Shown: positions 8,061 through 15,960 of the stretch, piece after piece
How the letters are laid out: each line of letters opens with the position of its first letter
How positions within the stretch are numbered: position 1 is the stretch's first letter
Source: Citreicoccus inhibens
GTDB lineage: Bacteria; Myxococcota; Myxococcia; Myxococcales; Myxococcaceae
DNA: 64,000 nt
Assembly: GCF_019039035.1 (NCBI RefSeq)
Contig: NZ_JAHNZT010000013.1
Coordinates: 144,456 to 208,455 of the forward strand
Reading direction: 5' to 3'
Program-made: the position numbers and the translations under genes
The notes under the pieces: model-generated
The model's database searches: none
The model's input: the letters and a program-made list of their open reading frames with translations, nothing else
Told to the model about the DNA's origin: nothing

Positions 8061-8783
8061 TCAGTGGGTGAACAGCTCCAGCGTGGCGCGCACGTTGTCG
8101 GTGCGCAGGCCGCCGGGGCCCAGCAGGGTGAGCGCGTCGGTGGGCAGCACGCCGGTCCACACGAGCGCGCCGTCGGCCCACACCTTCAGCTGCGTGCCCT
8201 CGATGCGCGCGTGCAGCGTGTGCGGGACGCCCGCGCGCAGGGCCGGCACGACGATCTGCTGTTGGGGCGCGACGACCGAGTACCCCTGGTTTCCACACTC
8301 GCCGCTGGTGTGCAGGGTGGGGTTGCGCTTGTAGTTGACGACGATGCCGGGGCGAGGCGCGATGCGCCACATGGCGTAGATGACGTTGCAGCCATCGAGC
8401 GCGCGCAGCTTGATGCCGAGCTGCTTGCGCATCTCGCCCGAGGCCAGCGGCGTCGTCACGCTGCTGTCCCCCAGCCAGGTGAAGCGCAGCGCCACATCGG
8501 AGCCATGCGGCCCCAGCACCACGGCCCGCAGGCGGGGCTCGTTCACGTGCAAGACATCACCCGGGCCCAGTCCTGGCTTGCCTTCGGTGATGTTCATGCT
8601 CGTGGGAGAGACGCGCGACAAGGGGCCGGGCTCGGGGCCGGGGCCCGAGGGCAGGGCGGACGGCGCGGCCCTTGGGGGAGACGGGTCGTGCTTGGGTTTG
8701 CCCATGGCCCAGGCCTCCTTGGGGGTGAGCAAGAGCGCGGCGGCGCACAGGCCCCACGCGAGCATCCCAGGCATGCGCTTCAT
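8061..8783 (-). CDS. secreted protein of the exopolysaccharide operon, LamG/beta-sandwich-like
   Basis: A 240-aa protein with a Sec signal peptide (about 1-26, ending AWA) and a Pro-rich linker to about 58. A C-terminal beta-rich domain of about 180 residues follows, with a two-Cys pair (DGCNVIYAMWR and SGECGNQGYSV). The pattern ending RIEGTQLKVWADGALVWTG is typical of concanavalin-like/LamG sandwiches, where short strands repeat G-x-L-x-V-W-x-D-G. It overlaps the upstream TolC-like gene by 4 bp and is the last gene of the operon. A carbohydrate-binding or lyase role in handling the nascent polymer is inference; catalytic residues could not be assigned. Confidence 0.65.
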   Translation of the reverse strand: MKRMPGMLAWGLCAAALLLTPKEAWAMGKPKHDPSPPRAAPSALPSGPGPEPGPLSRVSPTSMNITEGKPGLGPGDVLHVNEPRLRAVVLGPHGSDVALRFTWLGDSSVTTPLASGEMRKQLGIKLRALDGCNVIYAMWRIAPRPGIVVNYKRNPTLHTSGECGNQGYSVVAPQQQIVVPALRAGVPHTLHARIEGTQLKVWADGALVWTGVLPTDALTLLGPGGLRTDNVRATLELFTH

Positions 8784-9916
8784 GGGCCCTCGGTCTTCAG
8801 GAGCGCCTCCAGCGAGGCCAGATGCGTTCCCACATAGGCCTGCTCCGCGCGCAGGCGCGACAGCTCCAGCTCCAGGTAGTCGCGGAAGCGCCGCACCTGG
8901 CGCGTCTCCAGTCGCCGCACCTCGGAGAGCTGGGCCTCCAGGTCGGACACCAGCGCGGTCACTTCACGCAGGCGCGCGGTCTCGGTGTCGCGCAGCGCGC
9001 GCAGCTCGGCCAGCGTGGCCTGGATGCGCCGGGGCGTACCCTCCACCGCGTCCTTCTCGGAGCGCCGTCGCCCTTGTCTTGCTCGGGCGTTGGCCGAGCC
9101 CTGCCACAGGTGGCCCAGGTTGTACGAGAGCGTGAGCTGTCCGAACAGCGGCACATCCTGGGTCGTCTCGAAGACCTGATCGTAGCCGCCGCGCAGATCC
9201 AACTGCCACGCATCGGCGCGGCGCAGTCCGCCCACGATGGACTCCACCGCGTCGTCCGCGGCCTCGTATTCGGCCAGGAGCGCGGACAGCGATCGGCCCA
9301 TGGGCTCGGGCGGCACCACGGCCAGCCGATCCAAGGCGCGCGCGGTGTCGCTCGCGAGCGAGCGCAGGCCATCCAGGCGCACCTGCACGGCGTTGAGTTC
9401 CTCCAACGTCGCGTTGCCGTCGCGCAAGTCGTTGCGCAGCGAGGCGAGGAGCGCCTCGGCGCGGGGCAGGGACGTCTCCAACGAGCGCGCGCGTGCCTCC
9501 AGCGCGGCGGACTCGCACAGCGTGCTGCCTTGGAGCGCGGCGGCTTGGAGCGTGGCCAGGGCGCGGTAGCGGCGGCACTCGGCCTCGGCGCGTCGGCGCA
9601 GCGTGAGGCCGCGGTAGATGCCCATGAGATCGTAGTCCAGGCCCGCGGTCACCCGGGCCTTGGGCTTGCCGAGGGGATTGGAGGACGTGCCTCCCTCGGC
9701 CTCGCCCGCGTTGACGACGCCCACCGAGGCGAATACCTCGGGCGCGAACATCAGCGCGGTCTCGGCGTCGCTCGTGCCCTGGACCCAGTCGCAGTAGCCG
9801 CTGGACAGGTCGCTGCCGAACGCGGCCCCCGGGGCCTCGGGCGCGGGCGTCTGGGCCGCGGCGCCCCCGGCGCTCAGCCACAGCCACGCGGCGAAGGCGA
9901 TGTTCATCCGCATCAC
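8780..9916 (-). CDS. TolC-like outer-membrane efflux-type protein of exopolysaccharide operon
   Basis: A 378-aa protein with a signal peptide (cut after AAAQ). It has two helix-rich halves of about 150 residues dense in Ala, Leu, Arg and Glu (for example ALEARARSLETSLPRAEALL and the C-terminal YLELELSRLRAEQAY). They are joined by beta-type segments with the alternating pattern of outer-membrane strands (KARVTAGLDYDLMGIY; FGQLTLSYNLGHLW). Paired helical hairpins plus paired beta segments are the TolC/OMF architecture, though the protein is short (typical 420-480 aa). Its gene overlaps the downstream secreted-protein gene by 4 bp and lies 26 bp after the membrane-fusion-like gene. It is inferred to be the outer-membrane exit channel for the GT2 product. 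Confidence 0.65.
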   Translation of the reverse strand: MMRMNIAFAAWLWLSAGGAAAQTPAPEAPGAAFGSDLSSGYCDWVQGTSDAETALMFAPEVFASVGVVNAGEAEGGTSSNPLGKPKARVTAGLDYDLMGIYRGLTLRRRAEAECRRYRALATLQAAALQGSTLCESAALEARARSLETSLPRAEALLASLRNDLRDGNATLEELNAVQVRLDGLRSLASDTARALDRLAVVPPEPMGRSLSALLAEYEAADDAVESIVGGLRRADAWQLDLRGGYDQVFETTQDVPLFGQLTLSYNLGHLWQGSANARARQGRRRSEKDAVEGTPRRIQATLAELRALRDTETARLREVTALVSDLEAQLSEVRRLETRQVRRFRDYLELELSRLRAEQAYVGTHLASLEALLKTEGP

Positions 9917-9942
9917 GGGCTCGTGTCTCCTCAGGAGCTGCC

Positions 9943-11043
9943 TCAGAACAGCAGCGGGGGCCGCCCCAGGTGCAGCAGGTCCTCGCGCGCGCTGGGCGCG
10001 TCCTTCAGCTCCAGCTCCACCATCACCCCGCGCAGCATGTACTGCCGGATGGGATGCTTGAGGGTCACTTCGCCCTCCAACACCGGGCCCACCACGCCGA
10101 CCTCACGGCACCAGATCACCTTGGCCGCGCAGGCGTAAAGGGGCGTCCCGGGCTCCGCGTTGTGGATGTTTTCGTAGGGAACGAAGCCGATCGTCAGGTT
10201 CTGCTCAATTGCCTTCAGGTACGGGGAGCTCTTCAGCGTCTCCAGCAACTTCTCGAAGCGCGCGGTCGCGTCGTCCAGGCCCTGGATGTCCCGCTCGAGG
10301 CTCTTGTGCGTGGCCGCCGCGCGCGCCTCCTCCAGCACGGAGTGGGTGAACTCGCGCTCGAGCAGGAGCGTGTCCGTCGTCAGCCCTTCCTGGACCGAGT
10401 CCTTGCCCAGTCCGTTCTGCGCCGCGAGCAGCCCCTGCATCTCGCGCTGAAGGGTCTCCACGCGCGTCTCCAGCTCCACCGAGCTCTGCGCGAGCGTCAG
10501 GTTGCTCTGCGCCATCTGCGCCAGGTGGTGGTTGATGGTGAGCTTGTCCTCGCGCTCCAGGAGCCTGGCGGCGAGCAGCGCCTCGGTGCGCGTGCGTGAC
10601 AGTCCGGCGAAGGCGCGGTTCGCCTCCTCGATGTCCTGCTGCGCGCGCCGGTACTCCTGATTCAGGACGCCCAGGCGCTGGGCCATCCGCGCCCGCGCGT
10701 CGCGCTCGCTCTTGAGCGCCGCTTGGAAGCGCTCCTGGAACGAGCGCTCGGCGTGGATGGTGCGCTCGGCGTCAACGAGTTGATCCGACACCTCGCGGCG
10801 CCGGGCGCGCAGCTCGTCCCGCCGGGACTCCTGCTGGGCCGCCTGCGTGTTGAGCAGGAGGATCTGCGGATCCGTGGGGGACACGATGGTCGGCGTCAGC
10901 CAGCTGCGGCTGAAGAGAAAGAACCCGTGCACACTCAGGAACGAGAGCAGCCCCAGGAGGATCAAACCGAGCAGCACCGAGCCCATGAACTTGTACGAGG
11001 ACACGGCGATGGAGTTGATGCGGTTGGCGAGCCTCTGATTCAT
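9943..11043 (-). CDS. membrane-fusion-like (HlyD-type) periplasmic protein with long coiled coil
   Basis: A 366-aa protein with one N-terminal transmembrane segment (about 20-48). A long alpha-helical coiled-coil region (about 62-275) is full of heptads of Leu/Ala with Arg/Glu. The C-terminal beta-rich segment contains VPYENIHNAEPGTPLYACA and EVGVVGPVLEGEV, the kind of barrel/lipoyl elements seen in HlyD-family adaptors. Its start codon overlaps the GT2 stop (ATGA), implying translational coupling. An MFP-like partner of a processive GT2 is known for the mixed-linkage glucan synthase pair BgsA/BgsB of rhizobia, so a role in moving or regulating the polymer in the periplasm is a fair inference. 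No PilZ motif is seen. Confidence 0.72.
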   Translation of the reverse strand: MNQRLANRINSIAVSSYKFMGSVLLGLILLGLLSFLSVHGFFLFSRSWLTPTIVSPTDPQILLLNTQAAQQESRRDELRARRREVSDQLVDAERTIHAERSFQERFQAALKSERDARARMAQRLGVLNQEYRRAQQDIEEANRAFAGLSRTRTEALLAARLLEREDKLTINHHLAQMAQSNLTLAQSSVELETRVETLQREMQGLLAAQNGLGKDSVQEGLTTDTLLLEREFTHSVLEEARAAATHKSLERDIQGLDDATARFEKLLETLKSSPYLKAIEQNLTIGFVPYENIHNAEPGTPLYACAAKVIWCREVGVVGPVLEGEVTLKHPIRQYMLRGVMVELELKDAPSAREDLLHLGRPPLLF

Positions 11044-12287
11044 GACTGCGTGCCCTCACCCGCATGGGTGGACGAAACGCCCTGCGGACTGGGCGAGAGG
11101 GTGGGCGCGGCCTTCGGGCTGCCGCGCGTCTCCCAGCTCCCCGAGTCCAGCGTCAGGAGTGCCAGCGGCGTGAAGAGCGCATAGGTGACGGGCATCAGGA
11201 GCGCCATGGGAAGGAAGCTGGCGCCCGAGACGCGACGGTCCGCGGGCAGGTGCCGGGTCTCCAATCGGTAGATGAAGCCGAGCAGCCCGATGATGAGGAA
11301 GTGGAACGCGAGGATGTCCCAGAACTCGCCGTTGATGACGTTGGCGACGATGACGACGGGATACGACAGGAGCAGCGCGAGCTGCGAGACGTAGTGGATG
11401 GTGATGACCGGGTGCAGTCGCCACGCGTGCGACAGGCCTGATAGCAGGTCCACCAGGTTGGAGCGTCGCCACCGCAGTTGCTGCGCGAAGTACCCCGCCA
11501 GGTTCGCGGGCGCGGCGGTGAAGCAGAACGAGTCGAGCGTGTAGACGGTCTCGTAGTGGTGCTTGATGATCTGCCGCGTGAGGAAGCGGTCCTCGCCGTA
11601 CTTGATGGGGACGCCCGCGATGGCGCGCGCCTCCAGGATGGGCTCCAACTCCAGGAGCACGTGGCGCCGATAGGCCGTGAGGCAACCGGACAGGCACATC
11701 ACCTGACGGAAGCTGCGCTCCAGGTCCTTGAGCCACTGCTGGGCGAAGTGGAACTTGATCTCGATCATCTTCGTCAGCCAGTTCTGATGGCGGTTGGTCA
11801 CGTACGTGCGCCCGCCCACCGCCGCGATGTTCGGCTCCACGAACCGGCGGATCAGCTCGCGCACGGCGCGCCGATCCACGATGACGTCCGAGTCCACCGA
11901 GACGATGATCTCCGCGTCCTCCGCGGTGCGGACGCCTCGATTGATGCCCTTGCGCTTGCCCATGTTCTCTGGGTTGCGCGTGACGACGACATTGCGGTGT
12001 CCCTCCGCCGCCTTGAGGGCCCAGGCGAAGCTGTCGTCCTGCGAGCAGTCATCCACGATGATGATTTGCAGCAGCTCGCTCGGGTAGTCCTGCGCGAGCA
12101 GGGCGTTGATGGTGTCGACGATTCCCCTGCCTTCGTTGAAGAGGGGGATGACCACCGCGACGCGGGGCTGGTAGGTGTCGTCCACGCGCTCGAAGCGCTT
12201 GCCCTTCAAGCGGCGCAGGAACGGCCCGAGGATGTAGCGATTCATCAGCACGACGATGAACAGCAGGTGGATGGGAAAGAGATCCAT
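11040..12287 (-). CDS. processive GT2 polysaccharide synthase (BgsA/Alg8/HasA-like)
   Basis: A 415-aa inner-membrane glycosyltransferase with one N-terminal membrane segment and a GT-A domain (about 45-290). It carries all signature residues of processive family 2 synthases: IIVDDCSQDDS (UDP-sugar binding), VSVDSDV (metal-binding DxD), YGEDRF (catalytic base, GED) and QQLRW (the QxxRW motif that holds the acceptor chain). Three to four C-terminal membrane segments would form the export channel. It is shorter than cellulose synthase BcsA and has no visible PilZ domain, closer to hyaluronan, alginate or BgsA-type enzymes. The sugar used cannot be read from sequence. It heads an operon with the MFP-like, TolC-like and secreted proteins. 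Confidence 0.9.
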   Translation of the reverse strand: MDLFPIHLLFIVVLMNRYILGPFLRRLKGKRFERVDDTYQPRVAVVIPLFNEGRGIVDTINALLAQDYPSELLQIIIVDDCSQDDSFAWALKAAEGHRNVVVTRNPENMGKRKGINRGVRTAEDAEIIVSVDSDVIVDRRAVRELIRRFVEPNIAAVGGRTYVTNRHQNWLTKMIEIKFHFAQQWLKDLERSFRQVMCLSGCLTAYRRHVLLELEPILEARAIAGVPIKYGEDRFLTRQIIKHHYETVYTLDSFCFTAAPANLAGYFAQQLRWRRSNLVDLLSGLSHAWRLHPVITIHYVSQLALLLSYPVVIVANVINGEFWDILAFHFLIIGLLGFIYRLETRHLPADRRVSGASFLPMALLMPVTYALFTPLALLTLDSGSWETRGSPKAAPTLSPSPQGVSSTHAGEGTQS

Positions 12288-12319
12288 CGCGTTCCGCCCC
12301 CCTCACGCCGGCCCCTGGT

Positions 12320-13087
12320 TCAGCCTCCAATCCGAAGCGATCCGAAAGGTGGGGAGCGGGGGCACGCCTTCAACTGCCCCCGGGGTCTGGCGGACTGCCC
12401 TCGGTTGAGCACCCGGCGCTCGCGCGGGGCGCCGCGCCATCCTGTCGCTGGAGCGGGATGTCGGGTGCTCAGCCCTTGGCGAGAGGCCGCGAGGGCCTGC
12501 ACGCGTGCCAGGTCGCGCCGCAGCTCGGCCTCCCGGGCTTCCTTCTGCGCGGGTGTCTGGAAGGCGATGGTGCGCATGGCGGACGTGGCCACGCCGCGCG
12601 CCTCCAGCGCGGTGAGCGCGGTGTTCTGATCCATGGGGCGCGCGCTCACGAAGGTGAGGTCGCCCAGCCGCCCGGGGACGAGGCCGGGACCGCGATCCAA
12701 CTCGCGGTAGAACTGGGTGACGCCCTGGTACACCGTCTGCTTGGGATGACGCGTGTCCTTCCAGTTGACGAAGAAGGTGTCGTCGATATCGCTGAGGACC
12801 TTGTTCTCGCCGCTCGGATGACCGAGCACTTCGCGGCGAAGGTGCGCGAGGATGGCCTCGCGTACCTGGAGGTCATCCACGTCGTCGAACAGGAGCTGCG
12901 CGAGGTCGTGGATGTCTCCGCCCGCGTCGAGCAGGTTCTTCAGCGTCGTCAGCTCACGGCCCTGGGTGACGCACAGGAGGTCCCGAATGCCCCGCTCGGT
13001 CAGGGCGGGCGTGCTGCCCACCTGGAGGGCGGTCACCAGCGAGGCGCGCAGCGTCTCCAGCCTCTTCGTCGCGACGACCAGGTCCAT
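12320..13087 (-). CDS. App1/LNS2-type phosphatidate-phosphatase-like protein, C-terminal part lost
   Basis: The N-terminal 90 residues are helical. A phosphatase motif VLSDIDDTFF (DxDxT nucleophile, about 97-106) and FVSARP follow, in the arrangement of App1/DUF2183 catalytic domains that remove phosphate from lipids. The family's third motif (a GDSGxxD-like Asp motif) is not found. After about residue 190 the reading frame becomes Arg/Pro/Ala-rich and looks non-homologous, running to a stop 33 bp before the GT2 gene. This suggests a deletion or frameshift that removed the end of the catalytic domain, so the product may be inactive. An alternative is a divergent family member with an unusual tail. 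Confidence 0.6.
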   Translation of the reverse strand: MDLVVATKRLETLRASLVTALQVGSTPALTERGIRDLLCVTQGRELTTLKNLLDAGGDIHDLAQLLFDDVDDLQVREAILAHLRREVLGHPSGENKVLSDIDDTFFVNWKDTRHPKQTVYQGVTQFYRELDRGPGLVPGRLGDLTFVSARPMDQNTALTALEARGVATSAMRTIAFQTPAQKEAREAELRRDLARVQALAASRQGLSTRHPAPATGWRGAPRERRVLNRGQSARPRGQLKACPRSPPFGSLRIGG

Positions 13088-13209
13088 GGTGGTCCCCCCA
13101 AGCGGCCTCGCACGCAGGCCGTGAAGGGCGAGCCTATGTCCACGCGCGCGGCCTTCCAGCGCGGCGGCCCCCGTGACACGCGCCGCCGTTCCTGCTTCGC
13201 TTCCGGCCG

Positions 13210-13992
13210 ATGACCGCGCCCGCTCCTCTTGTGCCCCTGACGCTCCGGTCGGACGAAGTCCACGTGTGGATCGTCGAGCCCGAGCGCATCGATGATCCGC
13301 GTCTGCTCCAGGCCTATGACGCCTTGCTGGACTCCGGCGAGCGCGAGAAGCAGCGCCGCTTTCGCTTCGAGCGGCACCAGCGCCAGTACCTCGTATCGCA
13401 CGCGCTCGTCCGCCTGACGCTGTCGCGCTACGCGCCCGTGGCGCCCGAGTCCTGGTCCTTCGTGCCCAACGCCTTCGGTCGGCCCGAGATCGTGGGGCCG
13501 TGGGGCGCGCGGCTGCGCTTCAACCTGTCTCATACGGACGGCATGGCGCTCGTCGCCGTGGGGTTGGAAGTGGACCTCGGCGCGGACGTGGAGGACGCCG
13601 AGCGTCCTGGCGAGACGGTGGAGATCGCCGACAGCTTCTTCTCTCGCACGGAGGTGCAGGCCCTGCGCGCGCTGCCCCGCGATCGCCAGCGTGAGCGCTT
13701 CTTCGACTACTGGACCTTGAAGGAGGCCTACATCAAGGCGCGAGGCGCAGGGCTCTCACTGCCGTTGGATCAATTCGCCTTCGAGCTGACGCCCGGGCAG
13801 ATGCCACGCATCGGGTTCGACCCGCGCATGAACGATGTGCCAGACACGTGGCAGTTCATGCAGCTGCGCCCGTCCGCGCGGCACCACGCGGCGGTCGCGG
13901 TGCGCCGACCTCGCGGCGCGCCGCTGACGGTACGGTGGCAGCACACCGTGCCGCTGTCGGGGGACTCGCCCCCGCGCTTCCAGGCCGCGTGA
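13210..13992 (+). CDS. Sfp-type 4'-phosphopantetheinyl transferase
   Basis: A 260-aa protein that transfers 4'-phosphopantetheine from CoA to carrier proteins of fatty-acid, polyketide or nonribosomal peptide synthases. It shows the family's motifs: FNLSHTDG (P1), LGADVEDAER (P2, magnesium-binding Asp and Glu; most family members have GIDVE or GVDIE) and FFDYWTLKEAYIKARGAGL (P3, with the WxxKEA core). Length fits the Gsp/Sfp class (about 225-260 aa) rather than AcpS (about 120). The thioesterase II gene converges on it with a 9-bp gap, a pairing often found near megasynthase clusters, but no PKS/NRPS gene lies in this window. Confidence 0.92.
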   Translation: MTAPAPLVPLTLRSDEVHVWIVEPERIDDPRLLQAYDALLDSGEREKQRRFRFERHQRQYLVSHALVRLTLSRYAPVAPESWSFVPNAFGRPEIVGPWGARLRFNLSHTDGMALVAVGLEVDLGADVEDAERPGETVEIADSFFSRTEVQALRALPRDRQRERFFDYWTLKEAYIKARGAGLSLPLDQFAFELTPGQMPRIGFDPRMNDVPDTWQFMQLRPSARHHAAVAVRRPRGAPLTVRWQHTVPLSGDSPPRFQAA

Positions 13993-14001
13993 GCGCGAGG
14001 C

Positions 14002-14778
14002 TTAAGACGTGGCGGACCAGCGCGCCACGTCCTCTCGCACCGCCGAGAGGACCTGCTCCGGGTGCGAGCGGATGAAGAAGTGCCCCCCGCCGAAGTGGCG
14101 CACGCGCACGTCGGGGGAGTTCGTCTCGTCGCGCCAGCGCTCCAGCAGCGACACGGCCACGTGCTTGTCGCCCGTGGAGCCCAGCACGGAGATGGGGATG
14201 CCCAGCTTCACCGCATCCGGCCCGTTCTCCCACCACGCCAACGAGAAGTCCGCGCGCAGGGTGGGGAGCACCAGCTCCAGCAGCTCGCGGTGCTGGAGGA
14301 TCTCCTCGGGCGTGCCGTCGTAGGCGCGCAGCTTCTCGATGAAGCGCGGGTTGTCGAGCTGGTGGATGGGCTCGCGATCATTCGCGGCCGGAGGAGGCGC
14401 CGCCGCCGCGATGAAGCCGCGGGGCTCCGGCCCCCCCTGCAGGTGCAGTCGCCGCGCGACCTCCAACGCGATGCGCGCGCCCATGCTGTAGCCGAAGAGG
14501 ACGAACGGCTTGTCCAACAGCGGCGCCATCACCGGCATCACCGCGTCCAACAGCGCGGGCATCGACGGGATGGGCGGCTCCATCAACCGGCGCTCGCGCC
14601 CCGGCAGCTGCACCGCGCACAGCTCCACGCCCAAGGGCAGGCCCGTGCTCCAGCCGTTGTAGATGGATGCGCTGCCACCCGCGAACGGGAAGCAGAACAG
14701 CCGCAGCCGTGCCTCCGGCAGCGGCTTGCGAGTGGGAAACCAGCGGTCCAAGGGGGTCGGGGCGGTCGCGCTTCGCAT
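14002..14778 (-). CDS. type II thioesterase (alpha/beta hydrolase)
   Basis: I start at ATG 14778 (MRSATAPTPLDRW, 258 aa), which has a purine-rich site upstream. Family landmarks of TEII, which clears stalled or mis-primed acyl chains from PKS/NRPS carrier domains, are present. They are RLFCFPFAGG near the N-terminus, VQLPGRERR, the nucleophile elbow FGYSMGA with the active Ser, and a C-terminal FGGGHFFIRSHPEQV carrying the catalytic His. It converges on the phosphopantetheinyl transferase, supporting a carrier-protein-related role. The partner synthase is outside the window. Confidence 0.93.
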   Translation of the reverse strand: MRSATAPTPLDRWFPTRKPLPEARLRLFCFPFAGGSASIYNGWSTGLPLGVELCAVQLPGRERRLMEPPIPSMPALLDAVMPVMAPLLDKPFVLFGYSMGARIALEVARRLHLQGGPEPRGFIAAAAPPPAANDREPIHQLDNPRFIEKLRAYDGTPEEILQHRELLELVLPTLRADFSLAWWENGPDAVKLGIPISVLGSTGDKHVAVSLLERWRDETNSPDVRVRHFGGGHFFIRSHPEQVLSAVREDVARWSATS

Positions 14779-15054
14779 CACCCACCCTCTGTCGCACGGG
14801 CCTGGAAAACCGGTCAAGCCCTCTGTCCAGGAAGGCAGACCCACCAGAACGTGTGACATGGATTCACCGAGAGTAAATGGCTGGAGACGTAGCGGAGTGC
14901 TCGCGGAAAGTCGGTGGACCCGAGTGGTATGGCTCTGCGCAGCTCACCGGCCCCTGAGCGATGTCTCATTGGGCGAAGCTCACGACGCTGACCCCGTTTC
15001 CTCGTAGGGGACGGCTAGCGGGGATGACAGGGACCTGTGCTACCTTGCTTCTTC

Positions 15055-15960
15055 GTGAGCTACGAGCTGTCGCACCTCGAGGCGCTGGAAGCGGAATCGA
15101 TCTTCATCATTCGGGAAGTAGCAGCCGAGTTCGATAAACCGGTGCTGCTGTTCTCCGGCGGGAAGGACTCCGCGGTGATGTTGCATCTGGCGGTGAAGGC
15201 CTTCTGGCCGGCGCCGCTCCCGTTCCCGCTGATGCATGTGGATACGGGACACAACTTCCCGGAGGTCATCAAGTACCGAGACGAGCGCGCGGCGGAGCTG
15301 GGCGCGCGCCTCATCGTCGCATCGGTGCAGGAGGCCATCGACGCGGGGAAGGTGACGGAGGAGAAGGGGCCGCGCGCGTCGCGCAACCGCTTGCAGACGC
15401 AGCCGCTCCTCGAGTCCATCGAGCAGCATGGGTTCAACGCGGTGTTCGGTGGCGCGCGACGTGACGAGGAGAAGGCGCGCGCCAAGGAGCGCGTGTACTC
15501 GTTCCGTGACGAGTTCGGTCAGTGGGATCCGAAGAACCAGCGGCCCGAGCTGTGGAGCCTCTACAACGGGCGTCACCGTCGCGGTGAGCACATCCGCGTG
15601 TTCCCGCTGTCCAACTGGACCGAGTTGGATGTGTGGCAGTACATCGAGCAGGAGAAGGTCGCGCTGCCCTCCATCTACTTCACGCACCGCCGCGAGGTGT
15701 TCCGTCGCGACGGCATGCTGATGGCGTGGTCGCCCTTCCTCCCGCTGTTGCCCGGAGAGTCCGTCTCCACCGCCGCGGTGCGCTTTCGCACCGTGGGCGA
15801 CATGACGTGCACGGCCTGCGTCGAGTCGACCGCGGACACCATCGAGCAGGTGATCCACGAGATCAAGGCGTCACGGGTGACGGAGCGAGGCGCGAGCCGC
15901 GCGGACGACAAGTTCAGTGAAACGGCAATGGAAGACCGCAAGCGCGAGGGATACTTCTAG
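15055..15960 (+). CDS. cysD: sulfate adenylyltransferase subunit 2 (CysD)
   Basis: About 301 aa; I favour GTG 15055 (SYELSHLEALEAESI aligns with known CysD starts), with GTG 15037 as an alternative. The PP-loop LLFSGGKDSAVMLHL binds ATP. HVDTGHNFPE, FGGARRDEEKARAKER and FPLSNWTELDVW are diagnostic of CysD rather than PAPS reductase. With CysN it makes adenosine 5'-phosphosulfate from ATP and sulfate. It abuts cysN directly. The 276 bp upstream (14779-15054), shared with the divergent thioesterase gene, contains no recognisable riboswitch or sigma70 promoter that I could define. Confidence 0.95.
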   Translation: MSYELSHLEALEAESIFIIREVAAEFDKPVLLFSGGKDSAVMLHLAVKAFWPAPLPFPLMHVDTGHNFPEVIKYRDERAAELGARLIVASVQEAIDAGKVTEEKGPRASRNRLQTQPLLESIEQHGFNAVFGGARRDEEKARAKERVYSFRDEFGQWDPKNQRPELWSLYNGRHRRGEHIRVFPLSNWTELDVWQYIEQEKVALPSIYFTHRREVFRRDGMLMAWSPFLPLLPGESVSTAAVRFRTVGDMTCTACVESTADTIEQVIHEIKASRVTERGASRADDKFSETAMEDRKREGYF

